Origin: an uncultured bacterium
Lineage (GTDB): Bacteria > Verrucomicrobiota > Kiritimatiellia > PWTM01
DNA: 35,602 nucleotides
Direction of reading: 5' to 3'
Assembly (NCBI GenBank): GCA_937139365.1
Contig: CAKZPT010000096.1
Span: 1 to 35,602 of the forward strand
Shown: piece after piece, positions 1-8,984 of the stretch
How the letters are laid out: every line of letters starts with the position of its first letter
How positions within the stretch are numbered: the first letter of the stretch is position 1
Position numbers and translations under genes: made by a program
The notes under the pieces: generated by a model
What the model saw: only the letters and a program-made list of their open reading frames with translations
Databases searched by the model: none
What the model was told of the DNA's origin: nothing

Positions 1-265
1 ATCCCCCGATGGCGAAGAGGCCCGGTGGATCTCCATAACCGCCCCCATCGTCGGCACGTTCTACCGCTCCCCCGCCCCGGACGTCGAGCCGTTTGTCACC
101 GTCGGCCAGGAGGTAGATGAAAACACCGTCGTCTGCATCATCGAGGCGATGAAGGTCATGAACGAGATCAAGGCCGACTGCCGGGGCATTGTCCGCAAGG
201 TGCTGGTGGACAACGCCACGGCGGTGCAGTTCGGCCAGCCCCTGTTCCGCGTCGAACCCCTCTGA
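1..265 (+). CDS. accB: Biotin carboxyl carrier protein of acetyl-CoA carboxylase, 3' end
   Basis: The last 87 codons of a reading frame that enters from the left edge (codons start at base 2) and stops with TGA at 263-265. The peptide contains EAMKVMNEI, the biotinyl-lysine motif of the BCCP biotinyl domain, preceded by the APIVGTFYRSPAPD stretch typical of AccB. In the family this lysine carries biotin, is carboxylated by AccC and passes CO2 to the carboxyltransferase, making malonyl-CoA for fatty acid synthesis. The N-terminal linker lies outside the window. Only 6 bases separate it from accC, so the two are surely cotranscribed. Confidence 0.95.
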   Translation, partial: SPDGEEARWISITAPIVGTFYRSPAPDVEPFVTVGQEVDENTVVCIIEAMKVMNEIKADCRGIVRKVLVDNATAVQFGQPLFRVEPL

Positions 266-271
266 TCCCGC

Positions 272-1639
272 ATGTTTGAACGCATCCTGATCGCGAACCG
301 CGGCGAGATCGCCGTGCGCATCATTCGCGCCTGCCGCGAGCTGGGCATCCGCACGGTGGCCGTCCATTCCACCGCCGACGAGAAGGCGCTGCACGTCCAG
401 ATGGCGGACGAGGCGATCTGCATTGGCCCGCCCCCCGCCCGGGACAGCTACCTTAAGATCGCCAACATCATCAGCGCCGCCGAGGTGGCGGACGTGGAGG
501 CCATCCATCCCGGCTACGGGTTCCTCGCCGAAAACGCTCATTTCGCCGAGGTCTGCCGCAGTTGTAACATCGCTTTTATTGGTCCGACCGCCGAGAACAT
601 CCGAGCGATGGGCGACAAGGTCGTGGCCCGCCAGACGATGAAGAAGGCGGGCGTGCCGGTGACGCCGGGCAGCGAGGGTGTCGTGGCCACCAAGGAGGAG
701 GCCCTTGAGGTGGCCCGCCGCATCGGTTTCCCCGTGCTCGTCAAGGCCGCGGCCGGCGGCGGCGGCAAGGGGATGCGGATCGCGCGCAACGACGTCAGCC
801 TCGTGCAATCCTTCATGACCGCCAGTTCGGAGGCCGAGCGGGCATTCGGCAGCGCCGCCGTATACATCGAGAAATACGTCGAAAACGCGCGGCACATCGA
901 GGTGCAGATCATCGCAGACCACCACGGCAACGTCGCGCACCTCGGCGAGCGCGACTGCAGCATCCAACGGCGCCACCAGAAGCTCATCGAGGAGGCGCCC
1001 AGTCCCGGCCTGCCGGCCGAGGTCCGCCGCCGCATCCATCGCACCGCCGTGGACGCCGCCCGGGCCGTGGACTACCGCAACGCCGGCACGATCGAGTTCC
1101 TCTACGACGTCGAGAGCCATGAGTATTACTTCATGGAGATGAACACCCGCATCCAAGTCGAACACCCCGTGACGGAGGAGATCACCGGCGTGGACCTGGT
1201 GAAAGAGCAGATCCGCGTCGCGGCCGGCGAAAAGCTCTCCTTTAATCCGCACGAGGTCAGGTTCCGCGGCCACGCGATCGAGTTTCGCGTCAACGCCGAG
1301 GATCCTTACCGCGGGTTCAGTCCGTCGCCCGGCGTCGTTGAGTTCGTCCATTTCCCAGGCGGCCGCTCGGTGCGGGTGGACAGCCACGTCTATAGCGGCT
1401 GCGAAATCTCCCCGTACTACGACAGCATGATCGCCAAGATCATCGCCACGGGGCGCAACCGCGCCGAGGCCCTCGCCGTCCTCGCCCGCGCCCTTCACGA
1501 GTTCACGCTCGAGGGCGTGGCCACGACCGCCCCCCTCGGCCAGGCGGTCCTTGCCGACGCCCGGTTTGCCCGGGGCGAATACACCACCACGTACCTGGAA
1601 AACTTCATGCAGGAGACGTTCCTGATTAACCGGCCCTGA
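272..1639 (+). CDS. accC: Biotin carboxylase subunit of acetyl-CoA carboxylase
   Basis: A 455-residue protein of the usual family length that catalyses ATP-dependent carboxylation of BCCP-biotin. The N-terminal domain begins with the [20 protein letters not shown] signature. The ATP-grasp glycine loop GGGGKGM is near residues 162-168. The metal-binding and catalytic stretch [14 protein letters not shown] is near 289-302, with the arginine at about 293 matching the family's catalytic Arg. No residue expected in the active site looks missing. The ATG lies 6 bases after the accB stop with no strong Shine-Dalgarno sequence, so translational coupling is likely. The cytosolic heteromeric ACC also needs accA and accD, which are not in this window. 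Confidence 0.97.
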   Translation: MFERILIANRGEIAVRIIRACRELGIRTVAVHSTADEKALHVQMADEAICIGPPPARDSYLKIANIISAAEVADVEAIHPGYGFLAENAHFAEVCRSCNIAFIGPTAENIRAMGDKVVARQTMKKAGVPVTPGSEGVVATKEEALEVARRIGFPVLVKAAAGGGGKGMRIARNDVSLVQSFMTASSEAERAFGSAAVYIEKYVENARHIEVQIIADHHGNVAHLGERDCSIQRRHQKLIEEAPSPGLPAEVRRRIHRTAVDAARAVDYRNAGTIEFLYDVESHEYYFMEMNTRIQVEHPVTEEITGVDLVKEQIRVAAGEKLSFNPHEVRFRGHAIEFRVNAEDPYRGFSPSPGVVEFVHFPGGRSVRVDSHVYSGCEISPYYDSMIAKIIATGRNRAEALAVLARALHEFTLEGVATTAPLGQAVLADARFARGEYTTTYLENFMQETFLINRP

Positions 1640-1654
1640 CCCCGGAGGTGGCCC

Positions 1655-2110
1655 GTGAAAACTGACCCCATCCCCCCGAGCGAGGCCAAGCGCCATCCGC
1701 CGGCCTACCCTGTCCCCGAGGACCGGCCCGACGAGGAGCAGGACCTCGGATCCATCCACATCCACAACAGCGTCATCGCCGCCATTGCTCGGGCCGCCGC
1801 TGCGCGAGTGCCCGGCGTCGTGGACCTCGTCGGCTCGCTGGTGGACGACATCGCCGGCCTCGTCGGCCGCACGCCCACCGACAAGGGCGTCCACGTCGAG
1901 GTGGCCGACAACGCATTGGTCATCGAGGTCAGCCTGGTCGTCGAATATGGCGTCAACATCCCCCGGGTCGCCTGGCAGGTTCAGAGCGCCATCCGGCAGG
2001 ACGTCGAGCGCATGAGCGGCAAGTCAGTCCGCAGCGTGAACGTGGTCGTGCAGGGCATTCGCACGCGCGCCGAGGCCCCCCCGCCGACCCCCCGGGAGAC
2101 CGCCCCATGA
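1655..2110 (+). CDS. Asp23/Gls24 (DUF322) family protein, YqhY-like
   Basis: A 151-residue soluble protein starting at GTG, supported by the strong Shine-Dalgarno GGAGGTG at 1644-1650, four bases before the start. From about residue 30 it has the Asp23 fold sequence: IHIHNSVIAAIARAAAARVPGV, then alternating beta strands such as ALVIEVSLVVEYGVNIPRVAWQVQ, ending in VRSVNVVVQGI. The N-terminal 30 residues are charged and proline-rich. In Bacillus the DUF322 protein YqhY is encoded directly after accB-accC and is implicated in keeping ACC activity in balance. The same order here supports a YqhY-type role, but that is inference. The stop overlaps the next start (ATGA). Confidence 0.85.
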   Translation: MKTDPIPPSEAKRHPPAYPVPEDRPDEEQDLGSIHIHNSVIAAIARAAAARVPGVVDLVGSLVDDIAGLVGRTPTDKGVHVEVADNALVIEVSLVVEYGVNIPRVAWQVQSAIRQDVERMSGKSVRSVNVVVQGIRTRAEAPPPTPRETAP

Positions 2111-2676
2111 AGGCCCTGCGCATCGTGCTCGGCGCGGCAGTCTGGTCCGTCGCGGCGGCGGCCGGCCTGTGGCTCGTATGCGCCGCCGTGGCGCCGGAGG
2201 GGTGCAACCTCTGGGCGTGGATTGTCCACCGGCCGGAGCGGGCCATGCTCGCCGGCATTTTGGTGGCCGGCGTCGCCGTGCTGTGGGCGATGAGCCTGGC
2301 AACGCGCGCGCCCGGCGAGGAGGAACTGCGTTTTGCCGGCGACGGCGGCGATGTCCGCATTCGCCTCTCCGCCATCCGCGACTACATCCTGCGCATCGCA
2401 CCGCAGGTCACCGGCCTCGAGGCCTCCCGGTGCCGTGTGGGTCTGGCTGGCAACCGCCTTCGGATCGTCCTCCAGTGCCGCATGCCCCCCGGCCGCTCCG
2501 CCATCGGCGCCGCACGCGCACTGCAGGAGCGCGTGCGTTCTGCTCTGCGAGAAGACCTGGGCATCGAGGAGGTGGACGCCATCGAGGTCCAGGTGGTGGC
2601 GTTCGCCGAACCGCCCGCCGCCGGGCGCAGCGGTCCGGGGCGGATCACCGTGGACGGCCCTCCCTCGCTCGCATGA
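2107..2676 (+). CDS. AmaP-like membrane protein (Asp23 partner)
   Basis: A 189-residue protein whose ATG overlaps the stop of the Asp23 gene by four bases. Two hydrophobic segments are visible: about residues 5-30 (IVLGAAVWSVAAAAGLWLVC) and about 47-66 (AMLAGILVAGVAVLWAMSLA). They are followed by a soluble domain with an Asp23-like beta/alpha pattern (VRIRLSAIRDYILRIAPQV; LRIVLQCRM; EEVDAIEVQVV). This two-TM plus C-terminal domain layout is that of AmaP, which anchors Asp23 to the membrane in Firmicutes. The assignment rests on topology and gene order, not a recognised signature. The stop again overlaps the next ATG. Confidence 0.65.
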   Translation: MKALRIVLGAAVWSVAAAAGLWLVCAAVAPEGCNLWAWIVHRPERAMLAGILVAGVAVLWAMSLATRAPGEEELRFAGDGGDVRIRLSAIRDYILRIAPQVTGLEASRCRVGLAGNRLRIVLQCRMPPGRSAIGAARALQERVRSALREDLGIEEVDAIEVQVVAFAEPPAAGRSGPGRITVDGPPSLA

Positions 2677-3239
2677 ACTGGGACGTCCTTTCGGCCGATT
2701 GTCTGTCCGTCCTTCATGAGGTTCTCACCGCGTTGCGCGAGCCGGCCCAGGCCGCTGCAAGGCGCCTCGCCCAGTGCCTCCGCGACGGCCACAAGGTGCT
2801 TTTGTGCGGTAACGGCGGCAGTGCCGCCGACGCCCAGCACATGGCCGCCGAGCTCGTCAACCGCTTCCTTCGCGACCGCCGCGGCCTGCCCGCCGTGGCC
2901 CTCACGACCGACACCTCCGTCCTCACCGCCGTCGGCAACGACGCGGGGTTCGAGTCGGTCTTCGCACGGCAGGTCGAAGCCTTGGGGCGGCCCGGCGACG
3001 CGCTGGTGGCCTTCAGCACCAGCGGCCGCTCGCCCAACGTCCTGCGGGCGATGGAGACCGCCCACGCCGCCGGCCTCTGGGTGCTGGCCGTCACCGGCGG
3101 CGACGGCGGACGCATGCCCCCGCTGGCCGACGCCGTGCTCTCCGTGTCCGCGGCCTCCCTCACGCCGCGAATCCAGGAGGGGCATCAGCTCCTCATCCAC
3201 ATCCTGTGCGAGCTGATCGAGGAGGCGTTTGCGTCATGA
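2673..3239 (+). CDS. gmhA: SIS-domain sedoheptulose-7-phosphate isomerase family protein
   Basis: A 188-residue SIS-domain protein. The ATG overlaps the upstream stop (ATGA), which fixes the start. The phosphosugar-binding loop GNGGSAADAQHMAAEL (near residues 48-63) and the later FSTSGRSPNVLRAM are the GmhA-type signatures, and the length equals that of GmhA. The family converts sedoheptulose 7-phosphate to a heptose 7-phosphate, the first step to ADP- or GDP-heptose for LPS core or S-layer glycans. The sugar kinase immediately downstream, overlapping by four bases, could supply the following phosphorylation. No cytidylyl- or adenylyltransferase (HldE/HldC) is visible, so the heptose route is not proven. 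Confidence 0.8.
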   Translation: MNWDVLSADCLSVLHEVLTALREPAQAAARRLAQCLRDGHKVLLCGNGGSAADAQHMAAELVNRFLRDRRGLPAVALTTDTSVLTAVGNDAGFESVFARQVEALGRPGDALVAFSTSGRSPNVLRAMETAHAAGLWVLAVTGGDGGRMPPLADAVLSVSAASLTPRIQEGHQLLIHILCELIEEAFAS

Positions 3240-4159
3240 CCGAACGTCCTCCGCGGCTGGTCGTCGTCGGCACCGTCGGCCTGGACACCATCCTGACGCC
3301 GGCCGAACGGCGCGAACAGGTGCTGGGCGGGTCCGCCACCTACGCCTGCGCCGCCGCATCCCTGTACGCGCGAACCGGCATCGTCGCGGTGGTGGGGACG
3401 GACTTCCCCCCGGCCGCCCGCCGCCTCTTCCGACGCCTAGACATCGATCTCCGCGGCCTCCAAACCGCCGCCGGCCGCACCTTTCGCTGGACCGGCGAGT
3501 ATTTCGCCAACATGAACGACCGACGAACCCTGAAGACCGAGCTCAACGTCGTCGAGTCGTTCCGACCTGACCTTCCCCCCGCCTATCGTCGCGCGCCGTT
3601 CGTCTTTCTGGCCAACATCGGCCCCTCCCTGCAGCACCACGTCCTCGACCAAATGGACCGGGCCGCGTTCGTGATGGCCGACACAATGGACCTTTGGATC
3701 CGCACCTCGCTCGACGACCTCCGCCGCCTCCTGCCCCGCGTCGACGCGCTCACCGTGAACGAATCCGAAGCCCTCCACCTCACCGGCGAGCCCAACGTCC
3801 CCCGTGCCGGCCGCTCGCTGCTTCATATGGGCCCCCGCTTCGTGATCGTCAAGCGCGGCGAATACGGTAGCCTTCTGTTCTCGGGGCGATCGGTTCGTAT
3901 CGTACCCGCCTGCCCGGTCGACAACGTGCGCGACCCCACCGGCGCCGGCGACACCTTTGCCGGCGCCCTGGCCGGCCGACTGGCGCAAGGTGGACGGCCC
4001 ACTTTAGATTCGATCCACGCGGCGATGTTCGACGCCGCAGCGGTGGCGTCGCTCGCCGTCGAGTCGTTCGGCTTGGACGAGCTGGCCTCCGTCTCCTCCG
4101 CTGAGGTCCGCCGCCGCAGCGCGGCGTTGCGTCGCGCCTGCCGCCCCCCGTCGCAATAA
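3236..4159 (+). CDS. PfkB-family carbohydrate kinase
   Basis: A 307-residue cytosolic kinase of the ribokinase/PfkB family. The start at 3236 is chosen because it overlaps the gmhA stop (ATGA) and has GGAGG at 3221-3225. A frame extending 30 bases further upstream is in gmhA and not needed. PfkB signatures are clear: the N-terminal VVGTVGLDTILTP strand, the LGGSATYACAAASLY sugar-binding loop, and near the C-terminus the ATP/anion-hole motif DPTGAGDTFAGALAG, whose Asp is the catalytic base in this family. The sugar substrate cannot be read from sequence. Its position behind a GmhA-type isomerase makes a heptose phosphate a reasonable guess, while adenosine or ribose are alternatives. Confidence 0.85.
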   Translation: MTERPPRLVVVGTVGLDTILTPAERREQVLGGSATYACAAASLYARTGIVAVVGTDFPPAARRLFRRLDIDLRGLQTAAGRTFRWTGEYFANMNDRRTLKTELNVVESFRPDLPPAYRRAPFVFLANIGPSLQHHVLDQMDRAAFVMADTMDLWIRTSLDDLRRLLPRVDALTVNESEALHLTGEPNVPRAGRSLLHMGPRFVIVKRGEYGSLLFSGRSVRIVPACPVDNVRDPTGAGDTFAGALAGRLAQGGRPTLDSIHAAMFDAAAVASLAVESFGLDELASVSSAEVRRRSAALRRACRPPSQ

Positions 4160-4176
4160 AGCGCGCCGGCGCCGCC

Positions 4177-5208
4177 ATGAAGGCGTGGCAGATTCAACGC
4201 ATCGGGCCGATCCGGATGGACTCCCCTCCGCTCCGGCCGGCCGAGCTGCCGATCCCATCGCCCCGGCCCGGCGAGGTCCGCCTTCGCGTCTCCGCATGCG
4301 GCGTGTGCCACACCGAGCTGGACGAAATCGAGGGCCGGACGGCCCCGCCCCGCCTCCCTGTGGTGCCGGGCCACCAGATCGTCGGCGTCGTGGATGCCGT
4401 CGGACCCGGCGCGGACCGGGGTCTGGTCGGCCGGCGGGTGGGCGTGGCGTGGATCGCGTCGGCCTGCGGACGGTGCGCTCGCTGCCGGGAGGGCCGTGAA
4501 AACCTGTGCCCGGAGTTCCGCGCAACGGGACGCGACGTGGACGGCGGCTACGCCGCGTTTGCCGTCGCCCGGGCCGATTTTGTCTATCCCCTGCCGGACT
4601 CCGTTTCCGATCTCGAGGCCGCTCCGCTCCTGTGCGCGGGGGCCATCGGCTGGCGGTCGCTGCGCCTGGCGGAACTGAACGACGGCCAGGTTCTCGGACT
4701 CACCGGCTTCGGTGCCTCCGCCCATCTCGTCCTCCGACTGGCTCGTGCGCGATGGCCTCGGTCGCCGGTCTTTGTGTTCGCCCGCTCGGAACGCGAACGT
4801 GAGTTCGCACGCTCGCTCGGCGCAACGTGGGCCGGCGACACCAGCGACACGCCGCCGGCGCCGCCGGACCGCATCATCGACACGACGCCCGCATGGCGAC
4901 CGGTTGTGACCGCGCTCCGAGTCCTCGCGCCCGGTGGCCGGCTCGTGGTCAACGCCATCCGCAAGGAGGACGCCGACCGGTCCGCGATCGCGGAGCTCGA
5001 CTATCCGCGCGACCTCTGGATGGAAAAACAGATCGTCAGCGTGGCCAACGTCACCCGGGCGGACGTGCGCAACTTCCTTCAAATCGCGGCGGAAATCGGC
5101 CTGCGGCCGGAGGTGGAGGTCTATCCGTTCGCCGATGCCAACCGCGCCCTGCTCGACCTCCATCAGCGCCAGGTCCGCGGGGCCAAGGTCTTGGCCGTCG
5201 CCGACTGA
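4177..5208 (+). CDS. Zinc-dependent alcohol dehydrogenase (MDR superfamily)
   Basis: A 343-residue medium-chain dehydrogenase. The GroES-like domain carries the catalytic zinc site with CGVCHTE at 41-47 and GHQ at 65-67. The position that is GHE in classical ADHs is Gln here, as in the AdhA-like zinc ADH family. The structural zinc lobe has Cys97, Cys100, Cys103 and Cys111. The NAD(P)-binding half is recognisable by LGLTGFGASAHLVLRLA. It presumably interconverts a primary alcohol and an aldehyde with NAD(P); the substrate is unknown. It follows the kinase after 17 bases with no clear Shine-Dalgarno sequence and ends only 6 bases from the convergent PQQ-propeller pseudogene, with no terminator hairpin. 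Confidence 0.88.
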   Translation: MKAWQIQRIGPIRMDSPPLRPAELPIPSPRPGEVRLRVSACGVCHTELDEIEGRTAPPRLPVVPGHQIVGVVDAVGPGADRGLVGRRVGVAWIASACGRCARCREGRENLCPEFRATGRDVDGGYAAFAVARADFVYPLPDSVSDLEAAPLLCAGAIGWRSLRLAELNDGQVLGLTGFGASAHLVLRLARARWPRSPVFVFARSEREREFARSLGATWAGDTSDTPPAPPDRIIDTTPAWRPVVTALRVLAPGGRLVVNAIRKEDADRSAIAELDYPRDLWMEKQIVSVANVTRADVRNFLQIAAEIGLRPEVEVYPFADANRALLDLHQRQVRGAKVLAVAD

Positions 5209-5214
5209 CCCCGG

Positions 5215-6532
5215 TTACCCACCCTCTCCTCCTCCGGACGGTCGAGAGCCCGTCGGGGCCGATGTGGACGCCCTCACGTCATGGCATGCGAGTCGGTCGT
5301 GATGGCGTACGTACAGTCGGCCGTCGAGCAGCACGGGGTGGGCCCAGCAGTCCCGGGCCTTTTCCGGCGCGATGCGAAACCGGCCATGAATCCGGAACCC
5401 CGTGTCGCCGGCCTCCATCCAAACTGCCTCCCCGTCCTCGGTGACCACGGCCAGCCGTCCGTCGGCCCAAATGGCGGCCCCGCGCGTCAGCCCTTCCATC
5501 TCGAACGCGGGGCGGCCCTCCACGAGATCGAGCGTCGCCCAGCGGGTCGGCTGCCGATAGTAGGGTGCGATCAGGCGGTCGCCGACGACGAGCGCGCCAT
5601 GCTGGCCGGTGTCCAGGGGCGTGGTCCACACGTCGTGGACCGCAAAGGCCCCGTCCGGCCCGACCGCCATTCGGGTCAGCCGGCCACCTTCGCCGTCGGG
5701 GCCGGTCGCAAACACACAATCCCGCCAGGCCGCGGGCGTGCATGCGAGGACGCGAAAGCGCGTCGGCAGTGGCCGGGTCCACAGCAGCTCGCCGGTGTCT
5801 GCGTCGGCCCCGAAGACGTGGCGGTTCGAGCAGTTCACCATCACTCGGCGACCGCCGGCGCGCACCAAGACCGGCGAGGCATACCCTGCGGGATCCGCCT
5901 CCCCCCGCCGGCTCGGGCACGCGCTGATGCCGTGGAGATGGAGAAGGACCGAGGAGGAGGGGATCGGATGTCCAGATCGTCATGCCCGTCCGCGTCTCGA
6001 GCGCGGCCGCGAGCGCCAGCGTTCCCCCCGCCGTGACGTAAACGCGGCCGCCCCCCACCAGCAGACATTCGCTCAAGGCCCAGCGAATGTTCTCTCCGCG
6101 AAACCGTTCGAGCAAGTTGACCGCCCAGCGTTCGCGACCGCTGTCCATCTCGAACGCCGCCAGCCGTCCGTGCGCGTTCAGGTGGAACACCAGCCCGTCG
6201 GCGATTGCGCAGCTCGCCCGCGCCCCCGGGTACGGCCCCTTCCACGCCGCGCCGTTGGTCGCCTGCCAAAGACGCCGGCCGTCGAGGTCGAGCGCGTGAA
6301 CGACCAGCGCATCCCCCAGGTCGCCGGTGATCACGAGGCGGCCCCCCGAGATGACCGGAGACGACCAGCCGCGCCCGAGGCCGTCGACCTCCCACGCCTT
6401 CGGCGGCCCTCCCTCCGGCCAGGTCCGCAGCAAGCCGGTCTCCAAGGAGATGCCGTCGCGGCGCGGCCCGCGCCACTGAGGCCAGCCGGGCTCGGCGGAG
6501 GCCACGAGAGGCGACTCGACCGCCCCCACCAC
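5215..6532 (-). pseudogene. PQQ-like beta-propeller (BamB-type) secreted protein, frameshifted
   Basis: Two minus-strand frames together read as one roughly 430-residue outer-membrane/periplasmic beta-propeller protein. The first half (6532 to about 5905) has a signal-peptide-like lead and PGWPQWRGPRRDGIS, then PQQ-type blades such as SSPVISGGRLVITGD and AFEMDSGRERWAV. The second half (about 5905 to 5215) continues with SPVLVRAGGRRVMVNC, DADTGELLWTRPLP and LDGRLYVRHHDRLACHDV. The frames join at a run of six C on the plus strand (5901-5906). Removing one base gives a smooth EPAGEADPAGYASPVL. The best start is GTG at 6532, but the open frame extends to about 6610 without an ATG, so the 5' end may also be damaged. 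Such propellers accompany sulfatases in PVC genomes. Confidence 0.8.
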
Positions 6533-6603
6533 GGCCGACGTGACCGCGAAAATCGCGACGGCCTCAAGGCCTCGCCAGATCGGGATGCCTGCTCGAGAGA
6601 TCC

Positions 6604-7941
6604 AGCCGTCTCATTTTGTAACTCCAGCAGGCGCGCAAACATGCGGCACGCGATCGTCCTGGCCGCCGGATCGCCCAATCGGTCCTCCGTCTCGAGCGGG
6701 TCGTGTTCCAGGTCGAACAACGACGCCCTGCCGGCGGCTGGATACAGGATGAGTTTCCAACGCCGGTCGACGATCATGCGCTGCCGGTCCATGTACGCCC
6801 CGCACACGTAGCCACGCCCAGGTCCCATCGGGTTGGTCAGAAGGGGGCGCAGGCTGCGCCATGCCCACTCCGGCGGCACGGCCACTCCGGCCAGGTCCAG
6901 CGTCGTCGCCGCCAGATCCTGCATGTACACCGGCTCGTCGCAACGGACGCCGACCGGCACCCCGGGACCGCTCACGACAAGCGGCACGCGAACGCTGTGC
7001 TCGTACATGTTTTGCTTGCCCATCAGGCCGTGCCGACCGCAGGCCAAGCCGTTGTCCGACGCCAAAATGATGTACGTGTTGGAGGACCCGTGCGTTCCAC
7101 CTCCTGCAGGAGACGGCCAATCTGCGCATCGAAATGCGAGATGATCGCGTAGTACTCGCGGCGATGCGTTCGGATGGCGAACGGAGTGCGGGGAAAGGGA
7201 GCGAGGTTTTCGTCCCGCAGCTCCGGCCCCGCACCCATCGCAGCAGCGTCGGCGTGTTCGGGCCGGAAATTTTCTGGCAAGGGGACTGACGCGAGGGGAT
7301 AGGCCTCCCAGCATCCCCGCGGCGACTACCGCGGATCGCGCGGCATTGAAGATGGCGTACACCAGCCATGGCCGGCCGTCGGCGCGGGCTCGACGGACCG
7401 CTGCTGCAACCTCGTCCGCCTGCACCTGCGTCCAGTGGCGATCGTCTTTGCGCCAATAACCGCCCTCCGCCGGGTTGCACGGATCGAATGGGGCGGGCCG
7501 GCCTTCTACTGGCCGGCCGTACCAATGTTTCGGGTTCGATCCCAGCAGCCCCGCCCCGGTTGGGCCGGCGTCCTCGAAAATGTCCTCGGGTTTCGCTCCC
7601 TGCACATGCCACTTGCCCACGAAGGCGGTGCGGTAACCTGAAGCGCGCAGCAGTTGGGGCCACGTCCGGGCGGCATGCGCGACCTCGGAAGACCGCGCTT
7701 GGGCGCGCCACAACGGCAGCCCGGTGATCAACATCGTACGGCTTGGAATGCATACCGCCGGCGTCCATGAGCCCTGGATATAGGCCCGCGTGAACATGGC
7801 GCCGCGCCTGACCAGCCGGTCGAGATTGGGGGTTTGGACCGCCGGATTCCCGAAGTCGCCGATGCCATCGACCGCCAGATCGTCCGCCATCAGCACCAGA
7901 AAACTGGGCCGCCGGTGGTCCTGATCGGCCGAGGTGCGCAC
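6604..7941 (-). pseudogene. Secreted sulfatase (S1 family), multiply disrupted
   Basis: The N-terminal part (7941 to about 7345) reads FLVLMADDLAVDGIGDFGNP, then CIPSR (the formylglycine motif) and FVGKWHVQG. The middle, in another frame (about 7345 to 7090), reads VPLPENFRPEHAD, LRDENLAPFPRT and YYAIISHFDAQIGRLL. The end returns to the first frame with SNTYIILASDNGLACGRHG and LFDLEHDPLETEDRLGDP. Defects: a +1 shift near 7335-7345, an amber codon at 7326-7328 (where the family usually has Gln in DPRQSP), a -1 shift near 7087-7091, no stop at the expected C-terminus near 6604, and no start codon before a stretch that resembles a signal peptide end (AAPRIAGAAPASS, to about 7980). It is dead as it stands. 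Confidence 0.85.
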
Positions 7942-7992
7942 GCTCGAGGCTGGGGCGGCGCCGGCAATCCGTGGAGCAGCCTCCCGGCTTAC

Positions 7993-8249
7993 TAATTCGC
8001 CCTGCTAGACGACCATGGCGCATACCGCAATTCGAGCGCCATCGAGGCGCAGGCCGTCGGCTCGACCCTCACTCTGAGGTTCTCAACCCTATCCAACCGG
8101 CCCTACCGGGTCGAATGAGCTGCGTCGCCCATCCATGCCACCTGGAGTTCCGAAACGGCAACCACGACGAGTACGGGCGGGTGGGTCGTGACGACCATGG
8201 CCAATCCGCGGGGCCCGTCTGGTTTCACCGCCTGAAGCGCTTCCCATAA
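7993..8249 (+). pseudogene. 3' remnant of a secreted protein gene (tentative)
   Basis: This sits in the 335-base gap between the sulfatase remnant and the HAD gene. The plus strand reads GSTLTLRFSTLSNRPYRVE, then TGA, then ATWSSETATTTSTGGWVVTT. Near the end a neighbouring frame gives GPVWFHRLKRFP followed by TAA at 8247-8249. Ignoring the TGA (Trp would be expected) and one frameshift, this matches the style of a C-terminal beta domain of large PVC secreted proteins, with YRVEW, a W-containing repeat and a final FYRL-like strand. Codons are G/C-ending, as in real genes here. The 5' part is missing. The identification is by pattern only. Confidence 0.4.
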
Positions 8250-8276
8250 GCGACCGGCGTCGCTGGAGCCCGGGGG

Positions 8277-8984
8277 TTACAAACCGCAGTCGCGCAGGAA
8301 GGCGGAATCGAGCGAGGCGAGGTCGGCGGCGGCCCAGGTCGGGCGGGCGCCCTCGATGACCGCCCGCGGGAACGTCGTCCAAAGCCCCAAACACCTCATT
8401 CCCGCCCGGCGGGCCGCCTCGATGCCCGGCAACGTGTCCTCAATGACCACGCACTCCCCAGCCCGCAACCCCAGCTTTCGAGCCGCAAACAAGAATATAT
8501 CCGGCTCGGGCTTGTTGCGCGAAACGTCCTCCGCCGTGACGAGAGCGTCGAACCCCTCGGCCGGCAGTCCGATCTCCGCCAGAATCGCATGCAACTTGAT
8601 CGGATCGGCGCTCGTCGCCACCGCCGTTCGCCGGCCGGCCTTTTGCAGGCGCTGGAGGAACTTGACGACCCCTGGCAGCGGTCGCAAATGTCCCGCTATC
8701 ACCTCGCGGAAAATCTCATAGGTCCGGTCCCGGTCGCGCGGCAGCACCGCCTCGACCCCGTACCGCCGAGCCACGCCGCCGAAATAAGCGATCGAACCGC
8801 AGCCCATAAACTCGCGGAAATCCGCCGGCGCCGGCGAGACGCCGTGCAGCTCGCGGAACATCCGGCAGGCCGCTTCGGCCATCAGCTCCTCGGAGTCGCA
8901 CAAGACCCCGTCCATGTCGAAAATGAAGCCGCGGAGTTGGCAATCCGCTCCACCGGTGTTACGTTGATTCGACAACGATGTCAT
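8277..8984 (-). CDS. HAD-superfamily phosphatase/phosphoglucomutase-like hydrolase
   Basis: A 235-residue haloacid-dehalogenase protein, subfamily IA. Motif I is FDMDGVLCDSE at 22-32 with nucleophile Asp23 and Asp25. Motif II is VATSAD, the motif III lysine is in NKPEPDIF, and motif IV is VIEDTLPGIEAA. The helical cap between motifs I and II suggests beta-phosphoglucomutase or sugar-phosphatase relatives; the substrate is unknown. The ATG at 8984 overlaps head-on, by 7 bases, the ATG of the plus-strand small membrane protein. The nearest purine-rich AAGGA is 12 bases upstream, inside that neighbour. There is no strong alternative start before the motif I strand. Confidence 0.85.
   Translation of the reverse strand: MTSLSNQRNTGGADCQLRGFIFDMDGVLCDSEELMAEAACRMFRELHGVSPAPADFREFMGCGSIAYFGGVARRYGVEAVLPRDRDRTYEIFREVIAGHLRPLPGVVKFLQRLQKAGRRTAVATSADPIKLHAILAEIGLPAEGFDALVTAEDVSRNKPEPDIFLFAARKLGLRAGECVVIEDTLPGIEAARRAGMRCLGLWTTFPRAVIEGARPTWAAADLASLDSAFLRDCGL

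Noticed and set aside
2169-2672. In-frame 168-codon extension ahead of gmhA
   Set aside because: The extra residues are Arg/His/Pro-rich and overlap the AmaP-like gene in another frame. The ATGA overlap start at 2673 matches the family N-terminus.
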